Shown here one piece after another: positions 35,822 to 43,272 of a stretch of DNA of 50,538 nt. How positions within the stretch are numbered: position 1 is the first letter of the stretch; the number at the start of each line of letters is the position of its first letter. Source of the DNA: Armatimonadota bacterium (lineage in GTDB: Bacteria; Armatimonadota; Armatimonadia; Armatimonadales; Armatimonadaceae); NCBI GenBank assembly GCA_026392155.1, contig JAPLCP010000174.1, positions 1 to 50,538 of the forward strand. The letters are read 5' to 3'. Both the position numbers and the translations under genes were made by a program. The notes beneath the pieces are model-generated. The model saw only the letters and a program-made list of their open reading frames with translations. It was not told the DNA's origin and ran no database searches.

Positions 35822-36037
35822 TCACAGACGCTGATCTCGCTCCCGCACGGATTGATCTACTAGCCGCACTGTCTGATGCGCTATCCGCAGATGCTGATTG
35901 TGATTTTTCACAGTCTGATTTTGCTCCCGCACGCGCTGATGTGCTTTATCCGCTGTCTGATTTTTCTGTGACACACTCTGATTCTTCCGTGACACGCTCT
36001 GATCTTTCTTCGACACGCTCTGATTTGCTTTGTACAC
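35822..36037 (-). CDS. Small heptad-repeat protein from a 21-bp tandem repeat (uncertain gene)
   Basis: This encodes 71 residues from GTG 36037. Almost the whole sequence is ten copies of a 7-residue unit, [N/D/H]-Q-[S/T/R]-V-x-x-x (NQSVSKK, DQSVSRK, NQSVSQK, NQTADKA, HQRVREQ, NQTVKNH and so on). It is basic, polar and predicted helical. The opposite strand is also open and gives an acidic heptad (R-S-D-L-S-S-T type), so the coding strand is not certain. No clear Shine-Dalgarno or -10 precedes the GTG. It lies between hairpin array D and the thioredoxin-like gene. Confidence 0.4.
   Translation of the reverse strand: MYKANQSVSKKDQSVSRKNQSVSQKNQTADKAHQRVREQNQTVKNHNQHLRIAHQTVRLVDQSVRERDQRL
35825..36037. 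repeat. Degenerate 21-bp tandem repeat, about 10 units
   Basis: Units of the type CTCTGATTTTTCTGTGACACG recur every 21 bp on the plus strand; the units at about 35955-36030 are the most alike and those near 35830-35940 have diverged. Every unit keeps a TCTGAT-like core. The 21-bp period without spacers excludes a CRISPR array. Confidence 0.75.
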
Positions 36038-36075
36038 CTGCTGAACGACTCATCGCATGGGGCGGAATACGGAAA

Positions 36076-36552
36076 CTACTTTGCCTTGTCCAGAAACTCG
36101 CGAAGGCTTTTCTCGCCGCTCTCGATGCGGGGGCCTTCGGTGCGCCAGAGTATCTCGCCTTTGGGGGTGACGATAAAGGCGTAGATTTTCTTCTGGTCTT
36201 TGAGGCCCAGCGGCTTCATGAACGCGCCTTTGTCGGAGTAGATTGTGATGGTCGTGGCGCGGGTGGCGGGGTCGGGGATGCCGCGTCGCATGCCGCTGTT
36301 GATGAAGCCGCGCATCATCCCGATCATCTTGCCGATCACGGGGAACTCGTAGAGACGCAGGGTGGGGTGCGCTTTCATTAGCTCCTTGGCGAGCGGCACC
36401 CAGGTATCTATCTCACGCTGCTGGTTGCGCTGAAAGGCCACGAAGACGAGGTTGTGCGTGCCCGCGAAGTCTTGCGGGAAGCGCAGCTTCTTGCCTTCGA
36501 GGTTGTCGGCTTGGACAGCGGGAAAGGTGATGGTGGGAGGCGGCGTTTGCAT
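36076..36552 (-). CDS. Thioredoxin-fold protein, ATP10-like
   Basis: This encodes 158 residues from ATG 36552. It starts with a peroxiredoxin-like entry (ITFPAVQADNLEGKKLRFPQDFAGTHN), then NLVFVAFQRNQQREIDTWVPLA, and a segment YEFPVIGKMIGMMRGFINSG followed by a Thr/Tyr strand, which resembles mitochondrial ATP10 and related bacterial proteins. No CxxC motif is present, so it cannot act as a classical thioredoxin. Redox chaperone or assembly roles are guesses. It follows aat on the same strand after 28 bp and may share its transcript. Confidence 0.65.
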   Translation of the reverse strand: MQTPPPTITFPAVQADNLEGKKLRFPQDFAGTHNLVFVAFQRNQQREIDTWVPLAKELMKAHPTLRLYEFPVIGKMIGMMRGFINSGMRRGIPDPATRATTITIYSDKGAFMKPLGLKDQKKIYAFIVTPKGEILWRTEGPRIESGEKSLREFLDKAK

Positions 36553-36580
36553 GGTGAAAATCCCAACGCTTGTTTTGTGG

Positions 36581-37255
36581 CTACGGTTCCCTTTCAAAGA
36601 GCGTGAGAGGGGCTTGCTGGACCGCGGTGAGGCGGTCGAGATACTCCGCGCGGGAGATCTCTTTGGCACCCAGCATCTCAAAGTGGGGGGTCATGGTCTG
36701 GATATCAATCCAGGTAGCGCCGCGCTCTTTGAGGTGCTCGATTAAAAATAAGACGCAGAGCTTGGAGGCATCGCTAATGGTGTGGAACATGCTCTCGCCG
36801 GAGAAGACACCGCCTGCAGTGACCCCATAGAGCCCTGCCACTAAGCTCCCGTTTTCGTCCCATGCCTCGATACTATGGGCATCCCCCACTTGGTGCAGGC
36901 CCTTGAACGCGGTGACGATCTTCGGGGTGATCCAGGTGCCTTCCTGTCCGGGCCGGGGCGCTTTGCGGCAAGACGTGATCACGGTCTCAAAAGACTGATC
37001 TATCGTGAAGTGCAGGGGGAGCTTCTTGCGCCGACGAGCAAGGCGCTCAGGGATATGAAGCTCATCGAAGTCTAGGACAGCACGAGGGTCGGGGTTGAAC
37101 CAGAGCAGAGGCAAGCCGGTGTGTGGCCACGGAAAGATTCCCTGGCGGTAGGCGCACTGGAGGGTCGGCACATCCAGCGGCCCACCAATCCCGACAATTC
37201 CTTCGGAGGTGGCTTTCTCTGGCGGGCTAAACCCGAAACGACGGCGAAACAACAC
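36581..37255 (-). CDS. aat: Leucyl/phenylalanyl-tRNA-protein transferase
   Basis: This encodes 224 residues from GTG 37255, chosen because TACAAT lies 7 nt upstream; the ATG-type start at 37273 would lie inside that promoter. Family blocks are present: CAYRQGIFPWPHTGLPLLWFNPDPRAVL, FHTISDASKLCVLFLIEHLKERG and IDIQTMTPHFEMLGAKEISRAEYL. The enzyme attaches Leu or Phe to N-terminal Lys/Arg, creating N-degrons for ClpS/ClpAP in the cytoplasm. The neighbouring clp genes are not in the window. Confidence 0.95.
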   Translation of the reverse strand: MLFRRRFGFSPPEKATSEGIVGIGGPLDVPTLQCAYRQGIFPWPHTGLPLLWFNPDPRAVLDFDELHIPERLARRRKKLPLHFTIDQSFETVITSCRKAPRPGQEGTWITPKIVTAFKGLHQVGDAHSIEAWDENGSLVAGLYGVTAGGVFSGESMFHTISDASKLCVLFLIEHLKERGATWIDIQTMTPHFEMLGAKEISRAEYLDRLTAVQQAPLTLFEREP

Positions 37256-37299
37256 GAGCCCGATTGTACCCAATCGAGGAGAGGTATCCTAAAGGCATG
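37253..37299. promoter_or_regulatory. Divergent leaderless promoters of aat and the phosphorylase gene
   Basis: In a 41-bp intergenic region, TACAAT on the minus strand (37263-37268) lies 7 nt from GTG 37255 and TATCCT on the plus strand (37285-37290) lies 6 nt from ATG 37297. Neither gene has a convincing Shine-Dalgarno, although AAAGG lies next to the ATG. Confidence 0.5.
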
Positions 37300-38595
37300 C
37301 ACATTCTGGAAATTATTGCAAAAAAGCGCGATGGGGCGGCGCTGAGTGCGGCAGAGATTACGTTTTTCGTGGATGGCTACACGAGAGGCGCTGTCCCAGA
37401 CTACCAGGCAGCGGCACTCCTCATGGCGATCTATCTCCAGGGAATGGACGGCCAAGAGACGGCAGCGCTCACGGCGGCGATGGCGGGCTCAGGGCAGCAG
37501 CTTGATCTCTCAGACTTGCCGCAGGCACTGGACAAGCACTCGACGGGAGGAGTGGGCGATAAGACCAGCCTGATCGTGGTCCCGATTCTGGTAGCGGCGG
37601 GCGTGCCGGTCTGCAAGATGAGCGGGCGAGGACTGGGCCACACTGGTGGCACACTAGACAAGCTAGAGGCCATAGCGGGCCTTAGTGTTGCGCTCTCGCC
37701 AGAGCAGATGTTGGCGCAAGTCCACTCGGTCGGAGCGTGTCTCGCGGGCCAGACCGAGACTCTCGCACCTGCCGACAAAAAACTCTACGCCCTGCGCGAT
37801 GCTACCGCGACGGTCGCTTGTCTGCCGCTGATTGTCTCCTCCATTCTCTCTAAAAAGCTGGCGGGCGGCGCACCCTCGTTTCTCTTTGATGTGAAAGTGG
37901 GCAGTGGGGCACTGATGAAAACACAAGTCGAAGCACTTGCTCTTGCCGAAGCACTGGTCGCGGGCTCGACTGCCAACGGACGACGAGCCGTCGCCTTGGT
38001 CACCGACATGAGCCAGCCACTCGGACGCACAATTGGCAATGCCCTGGAAGTCAAAGAGGCCCTAGAGCTACTAGTGAGCCCCGAGAGCGCTGAGCCTCGG
38101 CTTCTTGAGCTCTGCCTGCGGCTTGCTGCCGAAGGGATCTCACTGGCGCAGGGCAGCTCCGTCGAAGCGGGTCGGGAGAAAGCTGAGTCGTCTCTCAAGT
38201 CCGGAGCAGCGCGAGACAAATTCCAGGCGATTATCGCGGCGCAAGGAGGCAACTTAGCACTCGGCCTGCCGGAAGCCCCCACGGTGGTGCCAGTCACCAC
38301 CTCTGTAGCGGGCACCATTCAGGCGATGGAAACCCAAGCCTTGGGAGAGCTTGTGGTTCGGCTCGGCGGGGGACGGGCAACGAAAGACGCTCAGATAGAT
38401 CCTGCTGTGGGACTGGAGCTGCACGTTGCGGTTGGGCAGAGGGTGGAAGCTGGGCAGACACTGGCATTTGTCCACGCCCGCAACCCGGAAGCGGCGGAGC
38501 AGGCCGCGGCCACAGCCCGTGCGGCGATCTCAATGACTCCTGCGCCACAAGAGGCTCCACCACTAATTCATCAGATCGTAAAATTACGGGTTTAG
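37297..38595 (+). CDS. pdp: Pyrimidine-nucleoside (thymidine) phosphorylase
   Basis: This encodes 432 residues from ATG 37297. The family signature KMSGRGLGHTGGTLDKLEAI is complete, preceded by DKHSTGGVGDKTSLIVVP (phosphate-binding loop) and followed by FDVKVGSGALMKT. The C-terminal PYNP_C barrel-sandwich domain (about 340-432) is present. It cleaves pyrimidine nucleosides with phosphate to the base and (deoxy)ribose-1-phosphate. Whether it prefers thymidine (DeoA) or is broad (Pdp) cannot be told. It stands alone, without cdd or deoC. Confidence 0.94.
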   Translation: MHILEIIAKKRDGAALSAAEITFFVDGYTRGAVPDYQAAALLMAIYLQGMDGQETAALTAAMAGSGQQLDLSDLPQALDKHSTGGVGDKTSLIVVPILVAAGVPVCKMSGRGLGHTGGTLDKLEAIAGLSVALSPEQMLAQVHSVGACLAGQTETLAPADKKLYALRDATATVACLPLIVSSILSKKLAGGAPSFLFDVKVGSGALMKTQVEALALAEALVAGSTANGRRAVALVTDMSQPLGRTIGNALEVKEALELLVSPESAEPRLLELCLRLAAEGISLAQGSSVEAGREKAESSLKSGAARDKFQAIIAAQGGNLALGLPEAPTVVPVTTSVAGTIQAMETQALGELVVRLGGGRATKDAQIDPAVGLELHVAVGQRVEAGQTLAFVHARNPEAAEQAAATARAAISMTPAPQEAPPLIHQIVKLRV

Positions 38596-38682
38596 CACCG
38601 CAAAAATACGGGTTTTTTTTGTGGAGCAATTACATGGCAAGCTTCCTGTGATAGTCTCCAGATACAAGGGACACTTATAGAG

Positions 38683-39627
38683 ATGAACCGTAAACTTAAC
38701 ACTACCATTTTGGGACTCATGACTCTCGTGGCGAGTTTTTCTACCGAAAGTATTGCACGAGCACAAGGCAACGCACAAGCCCCTGAGGGTGTGGTCTTAC
38801 CGGTATTTGTACCGCAGCGAATCGCGCCGGGCAGAGATCGTTTCTTAAATGACCCTGTACTCACCACCGAGGCGCTTGTTGAGGCACTAAAGACCCAACC
38901 AGCGTTCCGTCGTAATATCGCCAAGCACTTCAATCTTCCCGAAGATCGTGTGGTTGAGTTTGTTGAAGACGCACTAGTTCCTTACATTCTGCCGACAGAT
39001 ACGAGCGTGATGAACTATGGTGTGACCAAGTCGGGTCTGATCTATAGCAAGAAGATGAGCCTGAAGAAAGGCACCCGTGTCTGGGCGACTCGTGATGGCA
39101 AGCCAATTCTCAAGTGGAGCTGCTCCAATCCCTTGCTGCCCAAAGCCCCGGTGCTAAAAGAGAAGCCGAAAACAGCCCCGGTGGCGACCATGAGTCGCCC
39201 TCAGGGTCTTCAGCAAGTTGCTGCCAATATCATCGCTCCGGCGGGTATGGAAGCCCTAGAGGGTGGCGATCTCTCCCCCTTCGGTCCCGATGCTCCTGTG
39301 GCACCACCGATTGCACCGCCGATTAAAGTGGTAGAAGTCCCCAATATCCCAGATCCCGTTAAGCCCGTCGCGCCTCCCGTACCTCCTCAGTTTGTTCGGA
39401 CAGGATTGCCGCTTCTGTCACTGGCGGGAGTGGCGGGGGCGGTGGTGCGCTCCGTGAAGGTTCCCGAGTCCACGGAGGAGGAAGTGCCCGTCGTGCTCGC
39501 CCCAGCGATGACGACGGCAATGGCGGCCAGTAGCCGAACTACTCATAATGCAGTACCAGAGCCTGGCACACTGATCTTCGCCGCTCTTGGACTTATTGGG
39601 TTGCCTCTGCTCTGTCGCAAGAAGTAG
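38683..39627 (+). CDS. PEP-CTERM anchored exported protein
   Basis: This encodes 314 residues. An N-terminal signal peptide (residues 1-28, ending ARAQ) and a C-terminal PEP-CTERM sorting signal frame it: VPEPGT, a hydrophobic helix (LIFAALGLIGLPLL), then CRKK. Such proteins are processed by an exosortase and linked to exopolysaccharide in diderm bacteria. Residues about 30-140 form a compact domain (EALVEALKTQPAFRRNIAKH...), followed by a long Pro/Val/Ala-rich stalk. No exosortase gene is in the window. It has its own terminator directly downstream. Confidence 0.88.
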   Translation: MNRKLNTTILGLMTLVASFSTESIARAQGNAQAPEGVVLPVFVPQRIAPGRDRFLNDPVLTTEALVEALKTQPAFRRNIAKHFNLPEDRVVEFVEDALVPYILPTDTSVMNYGVTKSGLIYSKKMSLKKGTRVWATRDGKPILKWSCSNPLLPKAPVLKEKPKTAPVATMSRPQGLQQVAANIIAPAGMEALEGGDLSPFGPDAPVAPPIAPPIKVVEVPNIPDPVKPVAPPVPPQFVRTGLPLLSLAGVAGAVVRSVKVPESTEEEVPVVLAPAMTTAMAASSRTTHNAVPEPGTLIFAALGLIGLPLLCRKK

Positions 39628-39631
39628 TCTC

Positions 39632-40126
39632 TTAGCTCTCCGGAACCGGCTCGCTTTCTCGTAAAGCGAGCCGGTTTTGTTTTTCGTGAAAGAGCTGCTC
39701 GCGCCACTGGCTTAGAATCGTCCCGAGCGAGACCCCAAAAGAGTCGTAGACCACATCCGCAGCCACTCCCCAGCGTGAGGGAATAAAGCTCTGGTGCCAC
39801 TCGTCGCTGGCGGCGTATAAGATCCCCAGGAGCATCGTGAAAACCACATGGCGACTCCGAAAACGAGGGTGATCTGCCCGGATGGCTCGGTAGGCTAAGA
39901 GCGCCAGAATCAGATACTCCATCACATGGCTGGTCTTGCGGATATTGAAGTCCACGCGCTCCAGCTGGTTTGGGGTCAGCTGCGCGGCGAGGCTCGGTAA
40001 GTATTTTCGTAAGACACTGTGGACGAGGGGTTGGGTACGGGCAGCTGAGCCCGTGTCGGTAGACATAGCGAAAATTAAACTTAACCAAAGAACTAAAGGA
40101 AGGGTATAACGAGCGAAGCGACGCAT
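39632..40126 (-). CDS. VanZ family membrane protein
   Basis: This encodes 164 residues with about four membrane helices. The VanZ pattern is complete: KTSHVMEYLILALLAYR and SDEWHQSFIPSRWGVAADVVYDSFG-type residues (Asp-Glu-x-His-Gln and Arg-x-x-x-x-x-Asp). VanZ was named after teicoplanin resistance in enterococci; most homologues have no proven role. TATACT lies 7 nt before the ATG, consistent with a leaderless mRNA. The 3' end encodes RLALRESEPVPES within a terminator hairpin that serves the convergent gene. Confidence 0.9.
   Translation of the reverse strand: MRRFARYTLPLVLWLSLIFAMSTDTGSAARTQPLVHSVLRKYLPSLAAQLTPNQLERVDFNIRKTSHVMEYLILALLAYRAIRADHPRFRSRHVVFTMLLGILYAASDEWHQSFIPSRWGVAADVVYDSFGVSLGTILSQWREQLFHEKQNRLALRESEPVPES
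39644..39685 (+). terminator. Terminator of the PEP-CTERM gene, inside the vanZ-like gene end
   Basis: A 14-bp perfect stem, AACCGGCTCGCTTT (39644-39657) with AAAGCGAGCCGGTT (39663-39676), has a 5-nt loop and is followed by TTGTTTTT. It lies 17 bp after the PEP-CTERM stop and, on the other strand, within the last codons of the VanZ-like gene. Confidence 0.9.
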
Positions 40127-40192
40127 TAAGAATAGTATATGCTAAAGTAGTTTAGACGAGCAAACTCAAGGGCATACTGCTATAGCTAAGGA

Positions 40193-41524
40193 ATGAATCT
40201 CTTTACTCCCGACGAAACGGCTACTCCTACATTTTCTGCCGCTCCTCTCGCCGCACGAATGCGCCCCAGTGCTTTAGATGAGCTGATGGGACAGGAGCAT
40301 CTGCTCTCCGTTGGGAAATCGCTACGGCAGGCAATTGAGCAAGATGAGCTTCGTTCCGCGATTTTTTGGGGGCCACCAGGCTGTGGAAAATCTACACTCG
40401 CATCGCTGATCGCCCGCACGACTCGCTCTCATTTTGAGAGTTTCTCTGCGGTTACCGGTGGGGTTGCCGATGTCCGTAAGCTGATTGAGCTGGCCAAAGA
40501 GCGGCGCAAAGCCTACAACCAGCGGACGCTGCTCTTTGTGGATGAGATCCATCGGTTTAACAAAGCCCAGCAGGATGCGTTCTTGCCTCATGTGGAAGAT
40601 GGCACGATTGTTCTGATTGGAGCCACCACGGAGAACCCCTATTTTTCCGTCAATGCGCCCCTGCTTTCCCGGGCGCGCGTCTATCCGTTTCAGGCACTGG
40701 GCAACCATGAGATTGCTGCGCTACTCACACGAGCACTGACCGATCCAGAGCGCGGGCTCGGGGAGCGTGGTCTGGTACTGGAACCCCAAGCCCATGAGTA
40801 TCTTGCGGCGGCGGCAAACGGCGATGCAAGGGCCGCTCTGGGAGCACTGGAGCTGGCCGCATCGCTCGCCAAGGGAGCAAGTATCACGCTGGCCGTCGCC
40901 GAAGAAGCCGTTGGGCAGCGCTCCCTTGGCTACGATAAGATGGGCGATACGCACTACGATATGGTCTCCGCCTTGATCAAGAGTATCCGAGGCTCCGACC
41001 CTGATGCTGCGATCTACTACCTCACGCGGATGCTGGAGGCGGGAGAAGATCCCCGGTTTCTGGCACGCCGCCTGGTGATCTTGGCCTCCGAAGATATTGG
41101 CTGTGCCGACCCGAGCGCCCTGCCTTTGGCAATGGCAGGCTTTCAGGCGACCGAGAGCATTGGGATGCCCGAGTGCGCGTTGAACTTGGCCCACGTCACC
41201 CTCTATCTCGCAGCGGCTCCCAAGTCCAATGCCTGCACAAAGGCGCTGGGTCGGGCTCGGGAAGATGTGCGAAATGCGGCATTTCCGGGGATTCCCAAGC
41301 CCCTGCGCGATAGCCATGCAAAAGGGGTTCGGGCGCTGGGACACGGGGAAGGCTATCTCTATCCCCATGACTATCCCGGTGGGTTTGTCAAGCAGAGCTA
41401 CCTACCGGAAGGGCTCCCTTCACAGGGCGAGCCCTACTACCAGCCTACGGAAAATGGGGTTGAGGCAAAACTTAAGGCGCGACTGAGACGCCTCTGGGAT
41501 GGTGATACTAATGAGAACACTTGA
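40193..41524 (+). CDS. rarA: Replication-associated recombination protein A (MgsA/RarA AAA+ ATPase)
   Basis: This encodes 443 residues. AAA+ elements are complete: RPSALDELMGQEHLL, Walker A GPPGCGKSTLA (about residues 62-72), Walker B LLFVDEIHRFNKAQQD, sensor 1 GATTENPYFSVN, and arginine finger LLSRARVYPF. The C-terminal helical tetramerisation domain shows DKMGDTHYDMVSALIKSIRGSDPDAA. RarA acts at stalled forks. AAGGA touches the ATG and TATAGC lies 6 nt before it, so the mode of initiation is unclear. It overlaps the following TPR gene by up to 26 bp. Confidence 0.96.
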   Translation: MNLFTPDETATPTFSAAPLAARMRPSALDELMGQEHLLSVGKSLRQAIEQDELRSAIFWGPPGCGKSTLASLIARTTRSHFESFSAVTGGVADVRKLIELAKERRKAYNQRTLLFVDEIHRFNKAQQDAFLPHVEDGTIVLIGATTENPYFSVNAPLLSRARVYPFQALGNHEIAALLTRALTDPERGLGERGLVLEPQAHEYLAAAANGDARAALGALELAASLAKGASITLAVAEEAVGQRSLGYDKMGDTHYDMVSALIKSIRGSDPDAAIYYLTRMLEAGEDPRFLARRLVILASEDIGCADPSALPLAMAGFQATESIGMPECALNLAHVTLYLAAAPKSNACTKALGRAREDVRNAAFPGIPKPLRDSHAKGVRALGHGEGYLYPHDYPGGFVKQSYLPEGLPSQGEPYYQPTENGVEAKLKARLRRLWDGDTNENT

Positions 41525-42668
41525 GGCGCTGGAGGCGATTCTGAAGTCCGCACAAGAGCCTCGTGCGCAGGTGGATGCTGCCAATACGCTGGCAGAGTAC
41601 CTGGTTCGTGCGGATCTGGTGCGGTGTGGTTTGCTCGTTGAGGAGACTCTGGTAAAGGCACGCCAGCTCGGCTATCGTCTGGGGGAGGCAACCGCTCTTA
41701 GGCAACGCGCGGTCTGCAACCTGATCCAGTCAGATCTTGCGGCCGCCGACACGGACTATCAGGCCGCATTGGCACTGAGCCGCCAAGAGGGCTTTGGTGA
41801 GATTGAGGCGTCCTGTCTTCTCGGGCTGAGCACGCTCCGTCGTAAGGTGACCGACTACCCAGAGGCAATGAGTCTTCTCCTGGAGGCACGTCGTTTGCGC
41901 CAGCAACAGGGCGATGTGCGCGGCGAAGTGGCGACCCTCAATAACCTGGGAGCGCTCTGTGTGGAGCTCGGCAGCTACGACCAAGCAACCGCTTTTCTGT
42001 TGCAGGGACTAAAGCTTTCTCGCGAGCACGCGCTTCCCGAGTACGAGATCTTCTGTCTCTCTAATTTTGCAGGGATTAAGCGTGAGGCGGGAGAGCTAGA
42101 AGGAGCAATCGAAGACCTCCAGATCTGCCTGGAGCGAGCACTGGAGCTGGAAAACCACTATGTTCGTCCGCATCTGCTCGCATCTTTGTGTGAGACGTAT
42201 CTAAAGCAAGGTCAGATTGAGGAGGCGCTGCGAGTCAATGAAGAGGCACTCGCCCTTGCCAGCACAGGGACGGATCGTCAGGTTGAGCTCTCTCTCTTAG
42301 TCCATCTAGGAATTATCTGTGATGAGCTTGGGATGCCCGAAGCCGCTGAGGCCGCCTTTACGCGGGCTCTGGATCGGACAAAGCGCCTGGGCGATCTGGA
42401 GCGCCATTTGGAGGCACTCTGCCAAGCCGCCGCGTTCTACCAGCGTCAGCAGCGCAATACAGAGGCGCGGCAGGCGTTTCATGAAGCACGGGATCAGGCC
42501 CAGCTCGCCGGTGCACGACGACACCTTGCTCGGATTCTACGCGGCCTTGCGAGTCTGGAGCCCGAGAGCCTTGTTCACTATGAAAGCCAGGCGGAGGCAA
42601 TCGAGGTAGAACTCAAGGAGCAGGCCCTGAAAAGCAACCAGCTCGCTCAGGAGGCACGGGGACTTTAG
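41499..42668 (+). CDS. Tetratricopeptide repeat protein
   Basis: This encodes 389 residues from ATG 41499, or 385 from ATG 41511. About eight TPR-like helical hairpins of roughly 40 residues cover the whole length, for example GEVATLNNLGALCVELGSYDQA, EYEIFCLSNFAGIKREAGELEGA and VELSLLVHLGIICDELGMPEAA. No enzymatic, signal or membrane segment is present. The layout resembles the TPR part of sensor or regulatory proteins, here without an output domain. It overlaps the end of rarA, so it is probably co-transcribed with it; a functional link is unknown. Confidence 0.85.
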   Translation: MVILMRTLEALEAILKSAQEPRAQVDAANTLAEYLVRADLVRCGLLVEETLVKARQLGYRLGEATALRQRAVCNLIQSDLAAADTDYQAALALSRQEGFGEIEASCLLGLSTLRRKVTDYPEAMSLLLEARRLRQQQGDVRGEVATLNNLGALCVELGSYDQATAFLLQGLKLSREHALPEYEIFCLSNFAGIKREAGELEGAIEDLQICLERALELENHYVRPHLLASLCETYLKQGQIEEALRVNEEALALASTGTDRQVELSLLVHLGIICDELGMPEAAEAAFTRALDRTKRLGDLERHLEALCQAAAFYQRQQRNTEARQAFHEARDQAQLAGARRHLARILRGLASLEPESLVHYESQAEAIEVELKEQALKSNQLAQEARGL

Positions 42669-42674
42669 CCGTGT

Positions 42675-42688
42675 TATAATGCCCTGTG
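42675..42688 (+). promoter_or_regulatory. Leaderless -10 box, TATAAT-5 nt-GTG
   Basis: A perfect TATAAT at 42675-42680 lies 5 nt before GTG 42686 of the GtrA-like gene. It sits in the 17 bp behind the TPR gene stop, so gtrA is likely transcribed separately. Confidence 0.6.
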
Positions 42689-43198
42689 CTAGCGCTACTT
42701 CAACGACCCGGCATCAGGCAACTTATTAAGTTTTGCCTTGTTGGGATCTCTTCATTTGTGATTGATGCAGGCTTACTAAGCCTGTTACATTATCGTGTAG
42801 GACTACCTGTAGCGGTGGCCGGAACCCTCTCGTTCCTGTGTGCGGTAACCAATGGATATATCTGGAATAGCCGCTGGACATTCCGTGATCGTCAGGGAGA
42901 TTCTAAGAAGCAGTACCCCAAGTTTCTTGCCACCAACGTGGTCGGCTGGGGGCTGAACCTGACGGTGATGACTCTGGCTATTGTGATGGCGATGCGGCTT
43001 GGTGTGATGCACACAGAGCGCTCCACAAATGAAATTATTCAAATCATTGCCACAGGAAAAGGCAAGAGTGAGTTTAGCCCGGTCGTGTTGATTGGAGCAA
43101 AGGTTGTGGCTGCAGTGGTTGTGGTCACGTGGAACTTTACGGCGGCACGGCTGTGGACGTTTAAAGCGTCTGAGGCCAGTGTGGCTGAGCCCGCCTGA
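42686..43198 (+). CDS. GtrA family membrane protein
   Basis: This encodes 170 residues with four membrane helices. GtrA marks are present: RQLIKFCLVGISSFVIDAGLL, AVTNGYIWNSRWTFRD and VVVTWNFTAARLWTFK. GtrA-like proteins are thought to flip polyprenyl-phosphate-linked sugars made by GtrB-like transferases. An extra charged loop (about residues 112-135, HTERSTNEIIQIIATGKGKS) between helices 3 and 4 is longer than usual. Initiation is at GTG, 5 nt after TATAAT. Confidence 0.9.
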   Translation: MLALLQRPGIRQLIKFCLVGISSFVIDAGLLSLLHYRVGLPVAVAGTLSFLCAVTNGYIWNSRWTFRDRQGDSKKQYPKFLATNVVGWGLNLTVMTLAIVMAMRLGVMHTERSTNEIIQIIATGKGKSEFSPVVLIGAKVVAAVVVVTWNFTAARLWTFKASEASVAEPA

Positions 43199-43272
43199 AG
43201 AGATTTGGGCATTTTTAGAAATTTGAGTCAGGAACGAGGCAGTGTCGCTGTTGGTTCTGGCAGGAGACTGTT

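Noticed and set aside
35825-36037. CRISPR-like periodicity
   Set aside because: The 21-bp units are directly adjacent with no unique spacers and no cas genes nearby; this is a tandem repeat.
35707-36381. Plus-strand 224-codon frame across array D, the 21-bp repeat and the thioredoxin-like gene
   Set aside because: It starts inside a hairpin repeat, crosses three unrelated features, and its second half is antisense to a gene with clear domain structure.
38596-38635. Terminator after the phosphorylase gene
   Set aside because: There is a run of eight T residues, but only 3-bp GC stems or a weak A/T stem can be drawn before it, so I cannot support a hairpin terminator.
43199-43272. Regulatory leader before the RNase E/G gene
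   Set aside because: RNase E is autoregulated through its leader in E. coli, but these 74 bp show no convincing stem or known element beyond the AGGAGA ribosome-binding site.
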